A stretch of 64,000 bases of DNA from Thelonectria olida (taxonomy: Eukaryota; Ascomycota; Sordariomycetes; Hypocreales; Nectriaceae): contig JAGPYM010000030.1 in the NCBI GenBank assembly GCA_020736575.1, positions 310,001 through 374,000 on the forward strand, given 5' to 3'. Of the stretch, positions 22,146-33,200 are shown piece by piece. The notes below the pieces were generated by a model. The model was not told where the DNA came from. It did no database searches and worked only from the letters and a program-made list of their open reading frames with translations. Within the stretch, counting starts at the first letter, position 1; every line of letters starts with the position of its first letter. A program made the translations under genes and the position numbers.

Positions 22146-23119
22146 GGCGAATTCGAGCTTGGCGACTGCGGCGTCGCGACCAGGAAGTGCTTGCGGGACG
22201 CGGCCGGGTTGGAGACCTGAGTGACGAGCTGGAAGATGGCGTAGAGACCGGCGAGCGCAATGATGTACTGCTTCGGGTCGCTTCCCATTCCCAAGACGAG
22301 GCGACGAGAAGCTGCGAGGGAGTTGGTTGGATGGAATTCGTGATGGGGGCGATGGGAGAAAGTTGAATGAATCAGGCACAGGCTTTAGTCTAGGTGGAGT
22401 CTTTTCTCGCGCGGCGACGGTAGCGTTCGTTGTTGGTGGATGAGGCTCGATGGGAAAAAAAAGAGCAGACGAGATGGCGCTTATCGCGCTTAACCACTAT
22501 CAGCTTATCTTCCGGAAGTGGCATGGGCCGGTTGAGTGACCCCCTTGGTTTTAATATCCGCAGCTGATAACTGCAGTACCGAAGTACCTCCTAATTAAAT
22601 GGGCGGATTGATTCACATGGACTTTCATTGATCACCCAGCTATCAACTTATCGTTATGACCCTTTTCATGTGGCGCAACTTTTCCTCTCTTTCTCTTTGA
22701 ATAGAATTTACATCCCGAGCCAAAGCCGATTCCCCTCAAACTTGCTCGTATCTGCACGTACTCGTATTGTGCAAAGTACTCATCACCTGCCAGCGCCTCC
22801 CGTCCCAGCGCGCGTCGTCATCGTCTCTGGAACATCGTCGCGCCTTTCTTCCGAATCCTTGTCCCTTCGCAGATTCCCCCCTCAACCGCAGAACCTCTCC
22901 AACGGCGGTTCGTGACAAAGCAATGAGCACGCCGCCTCATCATCGATAACGCCTTGTCCGTCTCCATTCGGTCCCCAGTCACTCGTTCTGCACCGCCGTT
23001 GAACCCTCGCTTCTCGCTTGCGGCCACGTAAACCCACAGCCGCCCACTCACGAACTCAAAGCGCAAGAGAAGAGATTACGTCGTTGGCCTCCACATTTGG
23101 CCTCTCTAAATCGACCACC
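22146..23119. other. Divergent promoter of CUS1 and the SLY41-like gene
   Basis: The frame upstream of CUS1 remains open to 22379 but the peptide lacks family features. The C/T-rich stretch 22680-23100 looks like the leader of the + strand gene. No further gene seen. Confidence 0.5.
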
Positions 23120-24744
23120 ATGGAAAAGTTGGAAAAGTTCCCCGACTTCATAGATCCGCCGTCACACATCATCTCGCGATCTCCCAGTCCGCTGAGAGCA
23201 GCCCCCGGCTACAACAACGATCGATGGATACCCGCCAGTCGACAAGATGCCAACCAACCCAAGGGCTCAGGGTGGCCAGCTGCTGGTCGCGGCCACGCGC
23301 GACAGAAGAGCCTTGGTGATGCTATTCGCACCATTAGAACTCGCAATGGCAGCGTGGGCCAGAATGCCCAGGAGATTGCCGATGCCCTCAAGGCCCCAGT
23401 CTCCCCGACGCTCATTGTACGCCCCTCCCTCGCTCCCTCTCCCTGGGTTCCATCTCGAGTCCTCTAGTGCTGTGCTAACGTTGCACCAAACAGCTGCTCT
23501 GCATACTGTGGTACGCCTCGTCGGCCATCACCAACACCTCGTCCAAATCCATCCTCAACGCCTTCGACAAGCCCGCAACCCTGACCTTGATCCAATTCGC
23601 CTGCGTCTCATCGTTATGCCTCATCTCCGCCAAGCTCGCCAGCATCTTCCCAGGCATACAAACGAGGATTACCACTCTCAAGTATCCAATTCGACGACCA
23701 ACCCGCGAAGTCATCACCACCACCTTACCCCTTGCTGCATTCCAAATTGGCGGCCATTTGCTGAGCTCGACGGCAACATCCAAGATCCCCGTGTCTCTCG
23801 TTCACACAATCAAGGGCCTTTCGCCCCTGTTTACCGTCGTGGCCTACAGAGTTGTCTATGATATCAAGTACCCCACGGCAACGTACCTCTCACTCATTCC
23901 GCTGACCTTGGGTGTTATGCTGGCCTGCTCGGGAAAGACGGCATGGGGTGGTGAGCTCATTGGCGTCATTCACGCCCTGTTAGCTACCTTCATCTTTGTC
24001 ACGCAAAATATCTTCTCCAAGAAGCTGTTCAACGAAGCTGCGAAGGCCGAGGCGGACGGCATGCCATCTAAGAAGATGGACAAGCTCAACCTGTTGTGCT
24101 ACTCGTCTGGCCTGGCTTTTGTTGTGACGCTGCCCATCTGGTTTTGGAGCGAAGGCATAGGTTTGATACAGGATATGTATAAGGACGGCTCAGTCGATCT
24201 GACCGGCAAACCCAATTCAATGGACCACGGCCGCTTGATGGTCGAGTTCATGTTCAACGGATTCACTCACTGGGCCCAGAACATTCTGGCATTCACCCTC
24301 CTCTCCGTCGTCTCCCCCGTCACCTACTCTGTCGCCGGCCTCATCAAGCGCGTCTTCGTTATTGTCATCACCATGATCTGGTTCAGGAGTCCAACCACTC
24401 CTATTCAGGCGGTTGGAATTGCCTTCACCTTCCTCGGCCTCTACCTGTACGACCGCACCAACTCGAGCAGCAAGGCCGACCGAAAGGCCCAGACAATGGC
24501 CCAGGTCAGCAAGGCTCCCCTACTACCCCTGGTCGCAACTGTTTCGTCACCTCGAAGTACTGAGTTTAGCCCTCGCCCTTATAACGATGGGTATCGCGCT
24601 CGTGGTGCTTCAATGGACAACAACTCCAAGAAGACGGACGAGAACGGACGTCACACACCGTCCGGCGCTACTTGGCTCCCCCCCGGCACCAAGCAGGAGG
24701 ATACTTGGAGAGCCAGCGATCGACTGACTGGCACTACTTTCTGA
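23120..24744 (+). CDS. SLY41: SLY41-like triose-phosphate transporter family protein
   Basis: Exons 23120-23416 and 23494-24744 give 515 residues. Residues 1-99 are a cytosolic, Ser/Arg-rich N-terminus. From residue 100 the protein has about ten hydrophobic segments of the drug/metabolite (TPT) fold (LLCILWYASSAITNTSSKSIL, TTLPLAAFQIGGHLLSS, IPVSLVHTIKGLSPLFTV, SLIPLTLGVMLACSGK, YSVAGLIKRVFVIVITMIWF). The KIPVSLVHTIK...LIPLTLGVML block is characteristic of yeast Sly41, an ER/Golgi protein whose overexpression bypasses loss of Ypt1. The substrate is not certain; plastid relatives exchange sugar phosphates. The tail of about 90 residues is Ser/Pro-rich. The frame upstream opens only from a TTG, so ATG 23120 (CACCATGG context) is preferred. 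Confidence 0.88.
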
Positions 24745-25263
24745 AGCGTCGCTGCGCGCTCTTGTTTGTTTGATTTATTGCTGTGACTTTTGACTCTGTT
24801 TTACAAGGACTTTGGGAGCTGGGATCCTCTGTGCAACGCAAACAACATTTTGGTTTGGAAGGGAAAGACGGTTGCCCCCCGACATCTAGACTAGGGACCT
24901 TTGTTTATGGTATACCATGGAAAGATAAGGCGTTTCTTTGAGAGAGAGAAAAGATAAAAAGATATGCATGATTTCTTGCTCCCCTGTCTGGCCCCGAGTT
25001 GCCGGTTTGGGAGAAAAATGATAGATAATTTTGTGCCATTATGTGGATAAGGAAATGAGCTTGTTTTGGAGATAGATGAGACACGAGTGTTATTCACAAC
25101 TGACATGGGAATACATGATTGGCATGGTTTTGCCCCTTCTTATCTTGGATGTCGCGTGATGTTCATGTTATTCTTCGATCTCGTTATACCAGGATCGATA
25201 TCTATATTCTATTTCCGTCCTCCGGGCATCCGTACAGTTACGCCCACACGAATGGCCCTTTGA
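24745..25263. other. Convergent intergenic region
   Basis: Between the 3' ends of the SLY41-like gene and ORC5. AT-rich, consistent with 3' UTRs. Nothing else seen. Confidence 0.55.
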
Positions 25264-26820
25264 TCAATCGATTAACCACTCCTCTACCTCAACCCCTATA
25301 CTCCTCCCAATGCCGCGAATCACCTCCCAGCCGACATTGATCCTCCACTTGCCCCCGCGATCCATGACGTCGCCCGCACCCCCGACGCGCGTGAGCAGCC
25401 GGAGGCTGGCCAGCGTGGCCACCGCCATGCCCACGTCGCAGTCGAGCCCCGCGGCGCCCACGGCGCTGCCGTCGGCCCACTCGGAGCGCACGGCGGCGAA
25501 GACGGCCATCATGCGCTCGAAGACAAAGGCGTGCGCGCCGAGGAGCTTCCGCGCAATCTTGCGGTGCTTGCCCCGTGGCCCGCCGCCTGCCCGCGCGAAG
25601 CCGCCGCCGCGACGGCGCTTGCGACCGTGATGGTAGGTGGAGAAGAGGGTGAGGTCGTGGCGCGTGGCGTTGTGCGAGGCGAGGTATGCGGCGAGGAGGA
25701 GCAGGCGGGCGGTCGTGGGGAGGAGGTTCGTGAGGTCAGTGGTAGATAGCGTCGAGGGCTTGGCGGTGGTTTCAGCGGAGGGGGGGGCGTCTCCGGGTCG
25801 GATGGACACGATGCTAGGATTCAACACCGACTCGTCCTGGAAGTGGACTCTCGCGGAGATGAGCAGCTTTGAGAACTCCTTGGGTGTGTATGTGCCGGCT
25901 ATGACGGGCGCAGTGAAGCGCGGCCAGAGAGCGTTGCAGCCGTGGCGGAAGGAGGGCAGTGTTCGCGAGGCGGAGCGTGTGAGCGAGTCGTGGACGGCGG
26001 CGCAGAAGCGAGTCCACAGGTCGGTGGTTTCTTGCTGGGTGGCTCCCGGGATGGCGTCGGGGGGCGTGAGGGCGAGGATGCGGACGAAGTCGGCTTTAGC
26101 GTAGGGTGGGAATTGGAGAGCGGCCGAGGATGACGAGCGCAGGAAGGCGACGGGGGGAGACGTGACGATGAAGACGCAAGTGAGGCAAGGGATCTGTATT
26201 CCACAGCGTAAGCGTGTTGTTGTATAGGAAAGATAGCAGACTCGGTTAGGTGCAGCACTTACAATCTCTGATAGCCGTGCCAAAGCAGGCAAAAGCGTAG
26301 GCGGCGCATCCCTCTGGCGATCTACGGCATCGAGCACCAGCACGAAGCGCCAGCGCGCATCTCTCTCGGGATACTGCAGCATCTTGACAAGCTCGACGGT
26401 CAACTGGGCGAGCGTCTCGCACCGCCGCGGCACGTCCTCCCACTGCAGCGCATCTGCCACGGCGCCGACGATGCGCTCAAACAAGTGGCGTCCGGTGATG
26501 CACTGGACCGAGTTCACGACGGCAGCATTCAGCCCGCCGGCGCGCGCATCGCTTGATATGTGTTCGACGAGACGCTCGAGGAGTTGTTCGACGATGGCGG
26601 ATTTACCCGTGGCGGAAGCGCCGTGAACGACGAGGTTGCGACATGGTGCGGCGTCGGGCTGTGGTGGTGAGTTAGTGGAGGTACTTGAGGATTTCGGGGC
26701 CGATGTGATATTTACGTGGAGGAGCGTCGCGAGAGAACGGATCTGGTGTTCCCGACACGGGAATTTCTGGAGCAGGGGCGTTACTATCACTTCGTCTGGA
26801 AGGTTGAAGAGCGATGCCAT
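25264..26820 (-). CDS. ORC5: Origin recognition complex subunit 5
   Basis: Minus-strand exons 26716-26820, 26263-26658 and 25264-26193 give 476 residues, close to yeast Orc5 (479). Both introns (57 and 69 nt) are multiples of three without stops, so the raw frame reads through them; removing them restores ATLLH/PDAAPCRNLVVHG and LSEI/IPCLTCVFIV. Walker A is at about residues 47-54 (GASATGKS) and Walker B follows as VLVLDAVD, so the AAA+ site looks intact. The C-terminal half carries the winged-helix region with a basic loop (HGRKRRRGGG). Orc5 is part of the six-subunit complex that loads MCM at replication origins. The region has a higher GC content than its neighbours (25380-25680). Confidence 0.93.
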   Translation of the reverse strand: MASLFNLPDEVIVTPLLQKFPCREHQIRSLATLLHVNITSAPKSSSTSTNSPPQPDAAPCRNLVVHGASATGKSAIVEQLLERLVEHISSDARAGGLNAAVVNSVQCITGRHLFERIVGAVADALQWEDVPRRCETLAQLTVELVKMLQYPERDARWRFVLVLDAVDRQRDAPPTLLPALARLSEIVSAAPNRVCYLSYTTTRLRCGIQIPCLTCVFIVTSPPVAFLRSSSSAALQFPPYAKADFVRILALTPPDAIPGATQQETTDLWTRFCAAVHDSLTRSASRTLPSFRHGCNALWPRFTAPVIAGTYTPKEFSKLLISARVHFQDESVLNPSIVSIRPGDAPPSAETTAKPSTLSTTDLTNLLPTTARLLLLAAYLASHNATRHDLTLFSTYHHGRKRRRGGGFARAGGGPRGKHRKIARKLLGAHAFVFERMMAVFAAVRSEWADGSAVGAAGLDCDVGMAVATLASLRLLTRVGGAGDVMDRGGKWRINVGWEVIRGIGRSIGVEVEEWLID

Positions 26821-27289
26821 GGCGACACGTCTTGTTCAGTCGCTCAGCAGCCGTGTCTTGTTGAATTGGCCTCCTTTGACGTCTTCCCCGAGCTCTTGGG
26901 AGACGCGTCTGGCGCGCTTTGCAATACAATGGACAATGCGCAATACGTCACCCGGGAAAAGTCCGGCCGAGTCTCAACCTCACCAAGACTTGAAAAGAAT
27001 AACTAGAGCTTCAACATGTGGATTCAATACGTGGGAAAGATGAGAAAATTTCGAGTTCCTCGTTATTTCACTGTCTTTTGATGCAAAATCTATGTACGCA
27101 ATAGTTCCTTTCCAAGTGCTAATCCATCATCATGCCCATACCGCACCCTGTTCTGCCCAACGCCTGCCAATGCAAATCAAAACAGAACGCTCACGCAATA
27201 CTCTGTAGAAAGCGGCGATGCTTCAAAAACCCTCCTGTACCATGCGCTCCACTCCTTTGTATGTTCGTGTAGATCCTCCACCAGCTCTT
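26821..27289. other. Intergenic: ORC5 promoter and Mus7 3' flank
   Basis: A minus-strand promoter space for ORC5. No gene or repeat recognised. Confidence 0.5.
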
Positions 27290-30200
27290 TCACATTCCAC
27301 ACTGGTCTATCCACCCCTGACCAGACTGAGTTGACTGCGTGTTCCGTCCTTTGCCAGGGGCTTGGATGCTGATCTTGTTTTCAGTAAAGACCCAGTTTCT
27401 TCGTACGTCGTTAACAATGTTGTCCGTGAAACTTTTGATATAAGTGTCGGCCTGCACTGTGTCGGTCCCGGGCCGTTGTACGCCCGCCACGAGAATGCCT
27501 CCAGTGAGTGAGTAGTCCTCGAGCACCAGTAAATCCCTGGTGAGTTCTTCTGCTCTCTTGATGCTGCCCCTGGCACATTTGAGAGCATCGCAGACTTCGT
27601 CCCACGCCACAGACGTCGGTTCACAGATTGATAGAACGCGAAACGATGGCCACAGCGTGTTGATCAGCGACAGCACATTTATCAACACATCAACTTGTTG
27701 CAGTGTCATTGTCCCCATGTCCTGACTGAGCTTCTCCAGGCCATTGACAAAGGCCGCGACAGTGACGACAACACTTTGCAGATCCTGCTCTGTGAGCTCG
27801 TGGGGAATGACACTACGAGTCAACAATACTCTCATCGCTTCCACGTAAACCTCGAGCAACGGGAACGCCGAGCTTTCGATGAAGGATGCCTGAATGACGG
27901 CTGGAAGCATCTTGCCCAGAATGAAGGCTAGAATTCCCGGGTTCTTCATTCCCCTATGCAGCATCTTCAATTCATCGCCTAGCTTGTTATTGATCATCGA
28001 CATCTTGAAGTTGTTGAAGAGGAAGAAGAACAATTGGTGGATGACCCTGGTGTCGCCTTCACTCAGCCGAAGTCCGTACGACAGCATGCCGGCAACCTGA
28101 AGCTGCGGGTCCTGGACAGAAGGCGAGTATTCCTTGTTGATTTGGTAGAAAAAGTCATCCACTGTGCATATATCTGGGCCATGGGCTCTGATGAGTGCAA
28201 CGATGTCCCGGATGAACGTGACATAGCTAGGGTGCTCAGTCGCGTCCTGGGATACAGCTCGCAAGTCCCCTTTGATTTGTTGCATGACTGCCTTCAGCGT
28301 CTTTGAGTATTCTGAGAGCATCATCTTCCGGAGGGCTGGCCCAGCGTCTCGCATTGATTTGCGCATCCAGGACGCAGCAAACTCGAACATGTCTCGGTTT
28401 GTGCTATAGTCGGGGTTGATGGCGAGCCCGGCTGCAGCCTCGGGGACAATATCCTTTCCGTGTCGTTGCAGTTCTTGTGCAAATTGATTCTCGTAGGCAA
28501 GGTAGTTTCGAGGTTTGACGATAGAAAGCACCCAGACCTCCGAGAGAGTAAATCCTGCGTCGTTGAAGTCGTCATAGCCTTGTTTCAGAAGAGTGGTGAT
28601 GAACAGAGCCAAGTACTTGCGCTGGTCAAGATTGATTTTGACGGGCATGTCTTCGAAGAGACCATACTTGCCAAACTTGAACATGTCGACAAGTCGCATC
28701 AGACCGCCGTTCATGAACCTGACACCCAATCTTGCGGAAAGTGTGACAACCATTTCGGTACAGCGGAACTTATCGACTGCTGCCGTTGTACTCAAGTTTC
28801 TCTCTGAGCGAGCAGAGATGATGGCCCGGGCCATTGAGAAGAAGTTGGCAGACAGGTCGTGGTCGAGCACTAGGATTGCATCGTCGGCTTGTGCTGAGTT
28901 CAATATTTGGCTTTCGCTTTGCTGGCTTTCTTCGTTCTCCTTGAACTCGTCCACGTGGGACAAGAAGATCTCGAGAGTGGCGAGGGCGGCCTGAAGAATT
29001 GACCAATCCAGATCTGGGGGACATGCAGTGAAGTGCTTGAACACCTGCTGGAGCTGGAGCGTGTTCAGAGCGAAGGTCGCGGCCTCCAGGTCTGTGGCAC
29101 GTCGCATGACATCGAGAGAGGCTGTGATGGAAAAGTGAATCACATCCATCACCGCAGCTCGGTTCACCTTCACCATGGCGTCGACCATCTCCGAACTCAC
29201 GGTGTTGCTGCCGTCTTTGGTCAGTGCCAAAAACTGTTGGTGCATGTCTGACGCTACCGAGTCGAATTGTTGCATGAGAGACTGGAAAAAGCCATTTCGC
29301 CACTGAGCAAAAGGCTTGAACGACGTGGTTGCCTCTCCCGAAGCAATGACAAACCTTGCCAGCTGGCTCCAAGATCGAAGATTGATCAGACATGCCTCCT
29401 TGTGGGAGCTTGCTGGGACCACCAGTCGCTCAATCAGATGCGTTCCAGGTCGAAGGTCAGGTGGAGATGCCCAGAAGAGTGTGCAGAGGAGGTCATGGTG
29501 GTTCCTCAACGCTGCTAGTTCTCGTTCGTGAATTGTCTGTTCCTTAAGGAGTTGTCGATTGTGGTTCGGCATAGTGCGAGCAACCAGGTTTCGGATGTCT
29601 TTCAGTGAGTCGACTTCCTTCAGCTTCTGGATGCTGAGAGCAATGAGCTTCAAGAAGATGTGGAAACATCGATCTCCCTTTTCGACGGCGAGAGACGGAC
29701 TTCCACCGAGCTCCTCCAGGAACTTGGGAGACTTGAACACCTCTTCATTGCGCAGGTGAGCCAGGTTTTGAGAGCCAAAGAAGTCGAAGATGACACCAAT
29801 CACGGCCACACATTTGCGCCATCCCCATTGCTGAACCAGATAATGGCATCTTCCAACCAACGCTCGGCAGTAGTTGTTGAAGCTGGGAGACTGGCGAGGA
29901 TTTTCCTGATAGAGCTGGAAGACCTTCTTCATCAACTTTTGGGGTAGAGACCAGCCGTCGACAGTGGCGTCATGCCTACTACCGGCAGCGATTATTCCCT
30001 TGTCGTTGAATTCGGTGAGGGGAAGTAGAATGAACATGTTCTTCCACAACTGCTCATGTTGTTGGGCGTCAAGGCTATTCATAGCCTCCGGAGTAGCCAT
30101 GACAGCGTATACGATATCCCAAAAGGAGGATCGAGGGATTCGAGTGTGCTCCAAGATCTTCCTCACAAAGACCCAGGAATGGAGGGTCGGTACATCACCT

Positions 30201-33200
30201 CTTAGGCCTCTCTCCCGAAACCGCGAGTCATGAAATTGTGTATATACGGTACTGACCTGGTCAAGCCCAGCATTGAGAAGGGACGAGACGGCCGTCTTTG
30301 CCATGTCTTTGAGGAGGTCCTCGATTTGAAATTGGTCGCCCATCAGAGAGTCGTCATTTCGGCAGAGACTCAAAACGAGGAATGCAACAACCAGCAGGTG
30401 ATCATAAATGCTGGCGATCAAACCGCACTGGGGTCTTATCCTTATGTCACTCTGATTCAGGAGCGTTTTGACACGCCCGTCGATGCCTCGCAAAACTTCG
30501 AGCATCCTACCCACAAACGACTTGGCGTTAGTTGGTTCTGTCAAGCTCAACGAATCCATCATGAATTTCATGACGAAAGCCGTCGCAGACAGTGCAGGTG
30601 GACAGTCTTCGGAACTGTCATTCGCTGGGCCGCACTCGAGCTGATCTGCGACGAAATCCATAACAACACCCAATTCAGAGGACACCTGGGCGTCCCATGG
30701 CCCCCATCTGAGAGTTTGCTCGCCAAGGTTGTAGGCCGAGCGAAAACGTTGACCAAAAAACCTCTGACAAAAGATAGGGTTGAATATCGACTCGAGAATC
30801 CCACTTCCAATCAAGGTTGACTCGTGGAAGTAAACGCGGGAATTGAGTGGGAACGTCTCAAAGTGATAAGTATACCGCGTTCCGTACGGTCCCAGTCCTC
30901 GAAACCTTTCTCCTTCAACCTCGACTTGGACAGGCTCTGGCACCGGCGTAACTTCCATGGGGATGGGGTCATTCGCTCGACTGAACTGGGGTGCCTCGAT
31001 GTCGACTTGTTGAGGTCTAGTTTTCTTTCTATATCGAGATTTTGGTTTCTCAGTTTCCAGTGGCTTGACAATGCGCAAAGGCACGGGGTTCTCCTCTGGC
31101 GGGGGACTGGCGGGATGGCCAGCATCAGTTGTACTGTCATTGAAAGCCAGAGAACTTGCGTTTGAAAAGTCGCTTCGTTGTTTTCGATAGAGGTGATCAA
31201 GACGTCTTTTCTTGGCCTTGAACATGAAGCTCCTCCCCTGGTTCGTTTCGTCCATTTCTAATTGAGCAGGTCGGGCAGTACCCGAGCCAGTACGGGAAAG
31301 CTGTTTGTTTGGTCGTGGCTGTTGTCTAGCTGACGTTGGTTGAGTTGGCTTGTCGGATTGGTAACTGACAGTTCCTCCATGGGTGACCTGTCTTACCAGT
31401 CGGCGGGGCGTAGCGGAGGAGGGTGGTGGTTGACGTCTTTGAGTTGGCGGAAGGTTCGGTGATGCCTCGCCCAAGGGCTCCTTTGGCGGTCGAAGTTTTG
31501 CCTTCTTCTGCTTCCTGGCCGCGGATACAGAGGATCGTTGCGGGATAGAGCCAGCTCTCCAATTGTGAAGGACTGACACAGCATCCAAATGATCTTCGCG
31601 AGTACCAAGCCTAATCTGTTTCTTGGCAGGACTGGATCTTCCTTGATCTCGGCGGTCCTTGGCAGCTCGAGCGGCGATCTTCAGGAAGCGAGGAGCGTTT
31701 GGTTCGATCACGTCCAGGATACTCAGTCGTGGGGGTGCAGCAGGTCTTCTCGAATGTTTGGATTGTCTTTTCGTGGACTTAGATTTGGATCTGTGACCAG
31801 ATTTGGGTTGTCGGTATTTCTTTTTCACCAACTCCTTTGCAGATGATGTTGTCGCTTGAGACCCATCGAACATATTTGTGATGCTCATCTGACCAGGAGG
31901 TTTAAAGGAAGGAACATTCTGTCGTTTAGTTGTGTTCTTTCGTCGTTTGGGGGTGCTGCCGAAAGACTCTGACAACTTTGATTGGCGTTTCCTTCCTGGG
32001 AGCATATGATCAATCGCGTTGTCTTCGATGACTGACGCTCCGTCGTCCGACCAAAGTTCCTCGGAGATATTAGGGATGGCCATTGAGGCGGACGGGGTAA
32101 GGTCTTTTTCCAGCACCAGTCTCGTCTGGTTGTGGAAGACCTCATCGGTGGTTCTCTCCCGTGGAGCAGGCGTGTCATCATCTGAGTCCTCGAAGAATGG
32201 AAACGGTACCGCGTCGGCGCGCTGGGTAGCTTGTCGTCTCTGAGCAACACCACGCCTAGGCTCACGTTCTGGGGATCGATCCTTGTGTCGTTGGTGGGGG
32301 TCTTTTGGGTTCTTGAGACGAAAGGCCTGCTGATCCAACCGAAGCCATGATGCGGGGAGAACTCCCCTAATTCGACGTCCAACAGTATTAACCAGTTCAC
32401 GATCACTCTCAGGTTCCGACTCAGATGCAGAACCGCCATCGTCCGGTCCTGAGGGCGGGTCCTGGGCAAGCTCATTTTCAGATTCACTTTCAATAACTAG
32501 TGGACGTGGTGGAACAGAGGTCGTCAAGTGTCTTGGAGGTCGCTGGACAGGTGCTGGTGACGGGGATTGCATCCGAGGGGGTTCAACATCTTCAATCATA
32601 GCCACATCGCGTTCAGGGCTTCGTCGTGAATTTCGTGCTGCAGCAGGAGAGTCGAGGTGATGAGCCCCTAATCTCAAGGTGGCCGCTGGTTCCAATGGGT
32701 CGCTGTCAACAACATCGTATCTCTTACGTTTTCGAGCGGTTGATCGAGGCGGCGAACTCCTTCGCTTAGTAACTCGATTAGGAGCTGAGCGAATATTTTG
32801 CTTCATCAAGTCTTCCAAGGCAGGAAGATCTTCTCCAGGTAAGCTCGTGGTGTCAGTTTCGCCTGCTGAACTAGCTTGGCTACTTGGACCAGCACGATCG
32901 ATCATGGGCGATGTCTTTGGGGGTGAAGGTGAAGGAACCGCGAGGCTATCCATGCCGTCCATGAAGTCTTCCAAGCCGTACAACTGGCTCTCCTCAGAAA
33001 TATCCGGCAGCCTCGATCCTTGACTATCATCTTCAAAGTCTTCGTCCTGCTCTTGCTCCTGCGAAGCCTGTTGCCTCCTACGCCTCTCTGCTTCCAGGGC
33101 CATTTTCAAGGGACGCACTCCATTCTGCCTCAAGAGGGTGCTGTATTGGGCGTTTTCCAGGAGATATGGGTGTTCTTGAATCGGTTTTCGAGGACGAAGA

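Noticed and set aside
21150..22220. 356-codon + strand ORF
   Set aside because: It lies wholly antisense to CUS1, whose conserved domains are clear; it is a shadow of biased codons.
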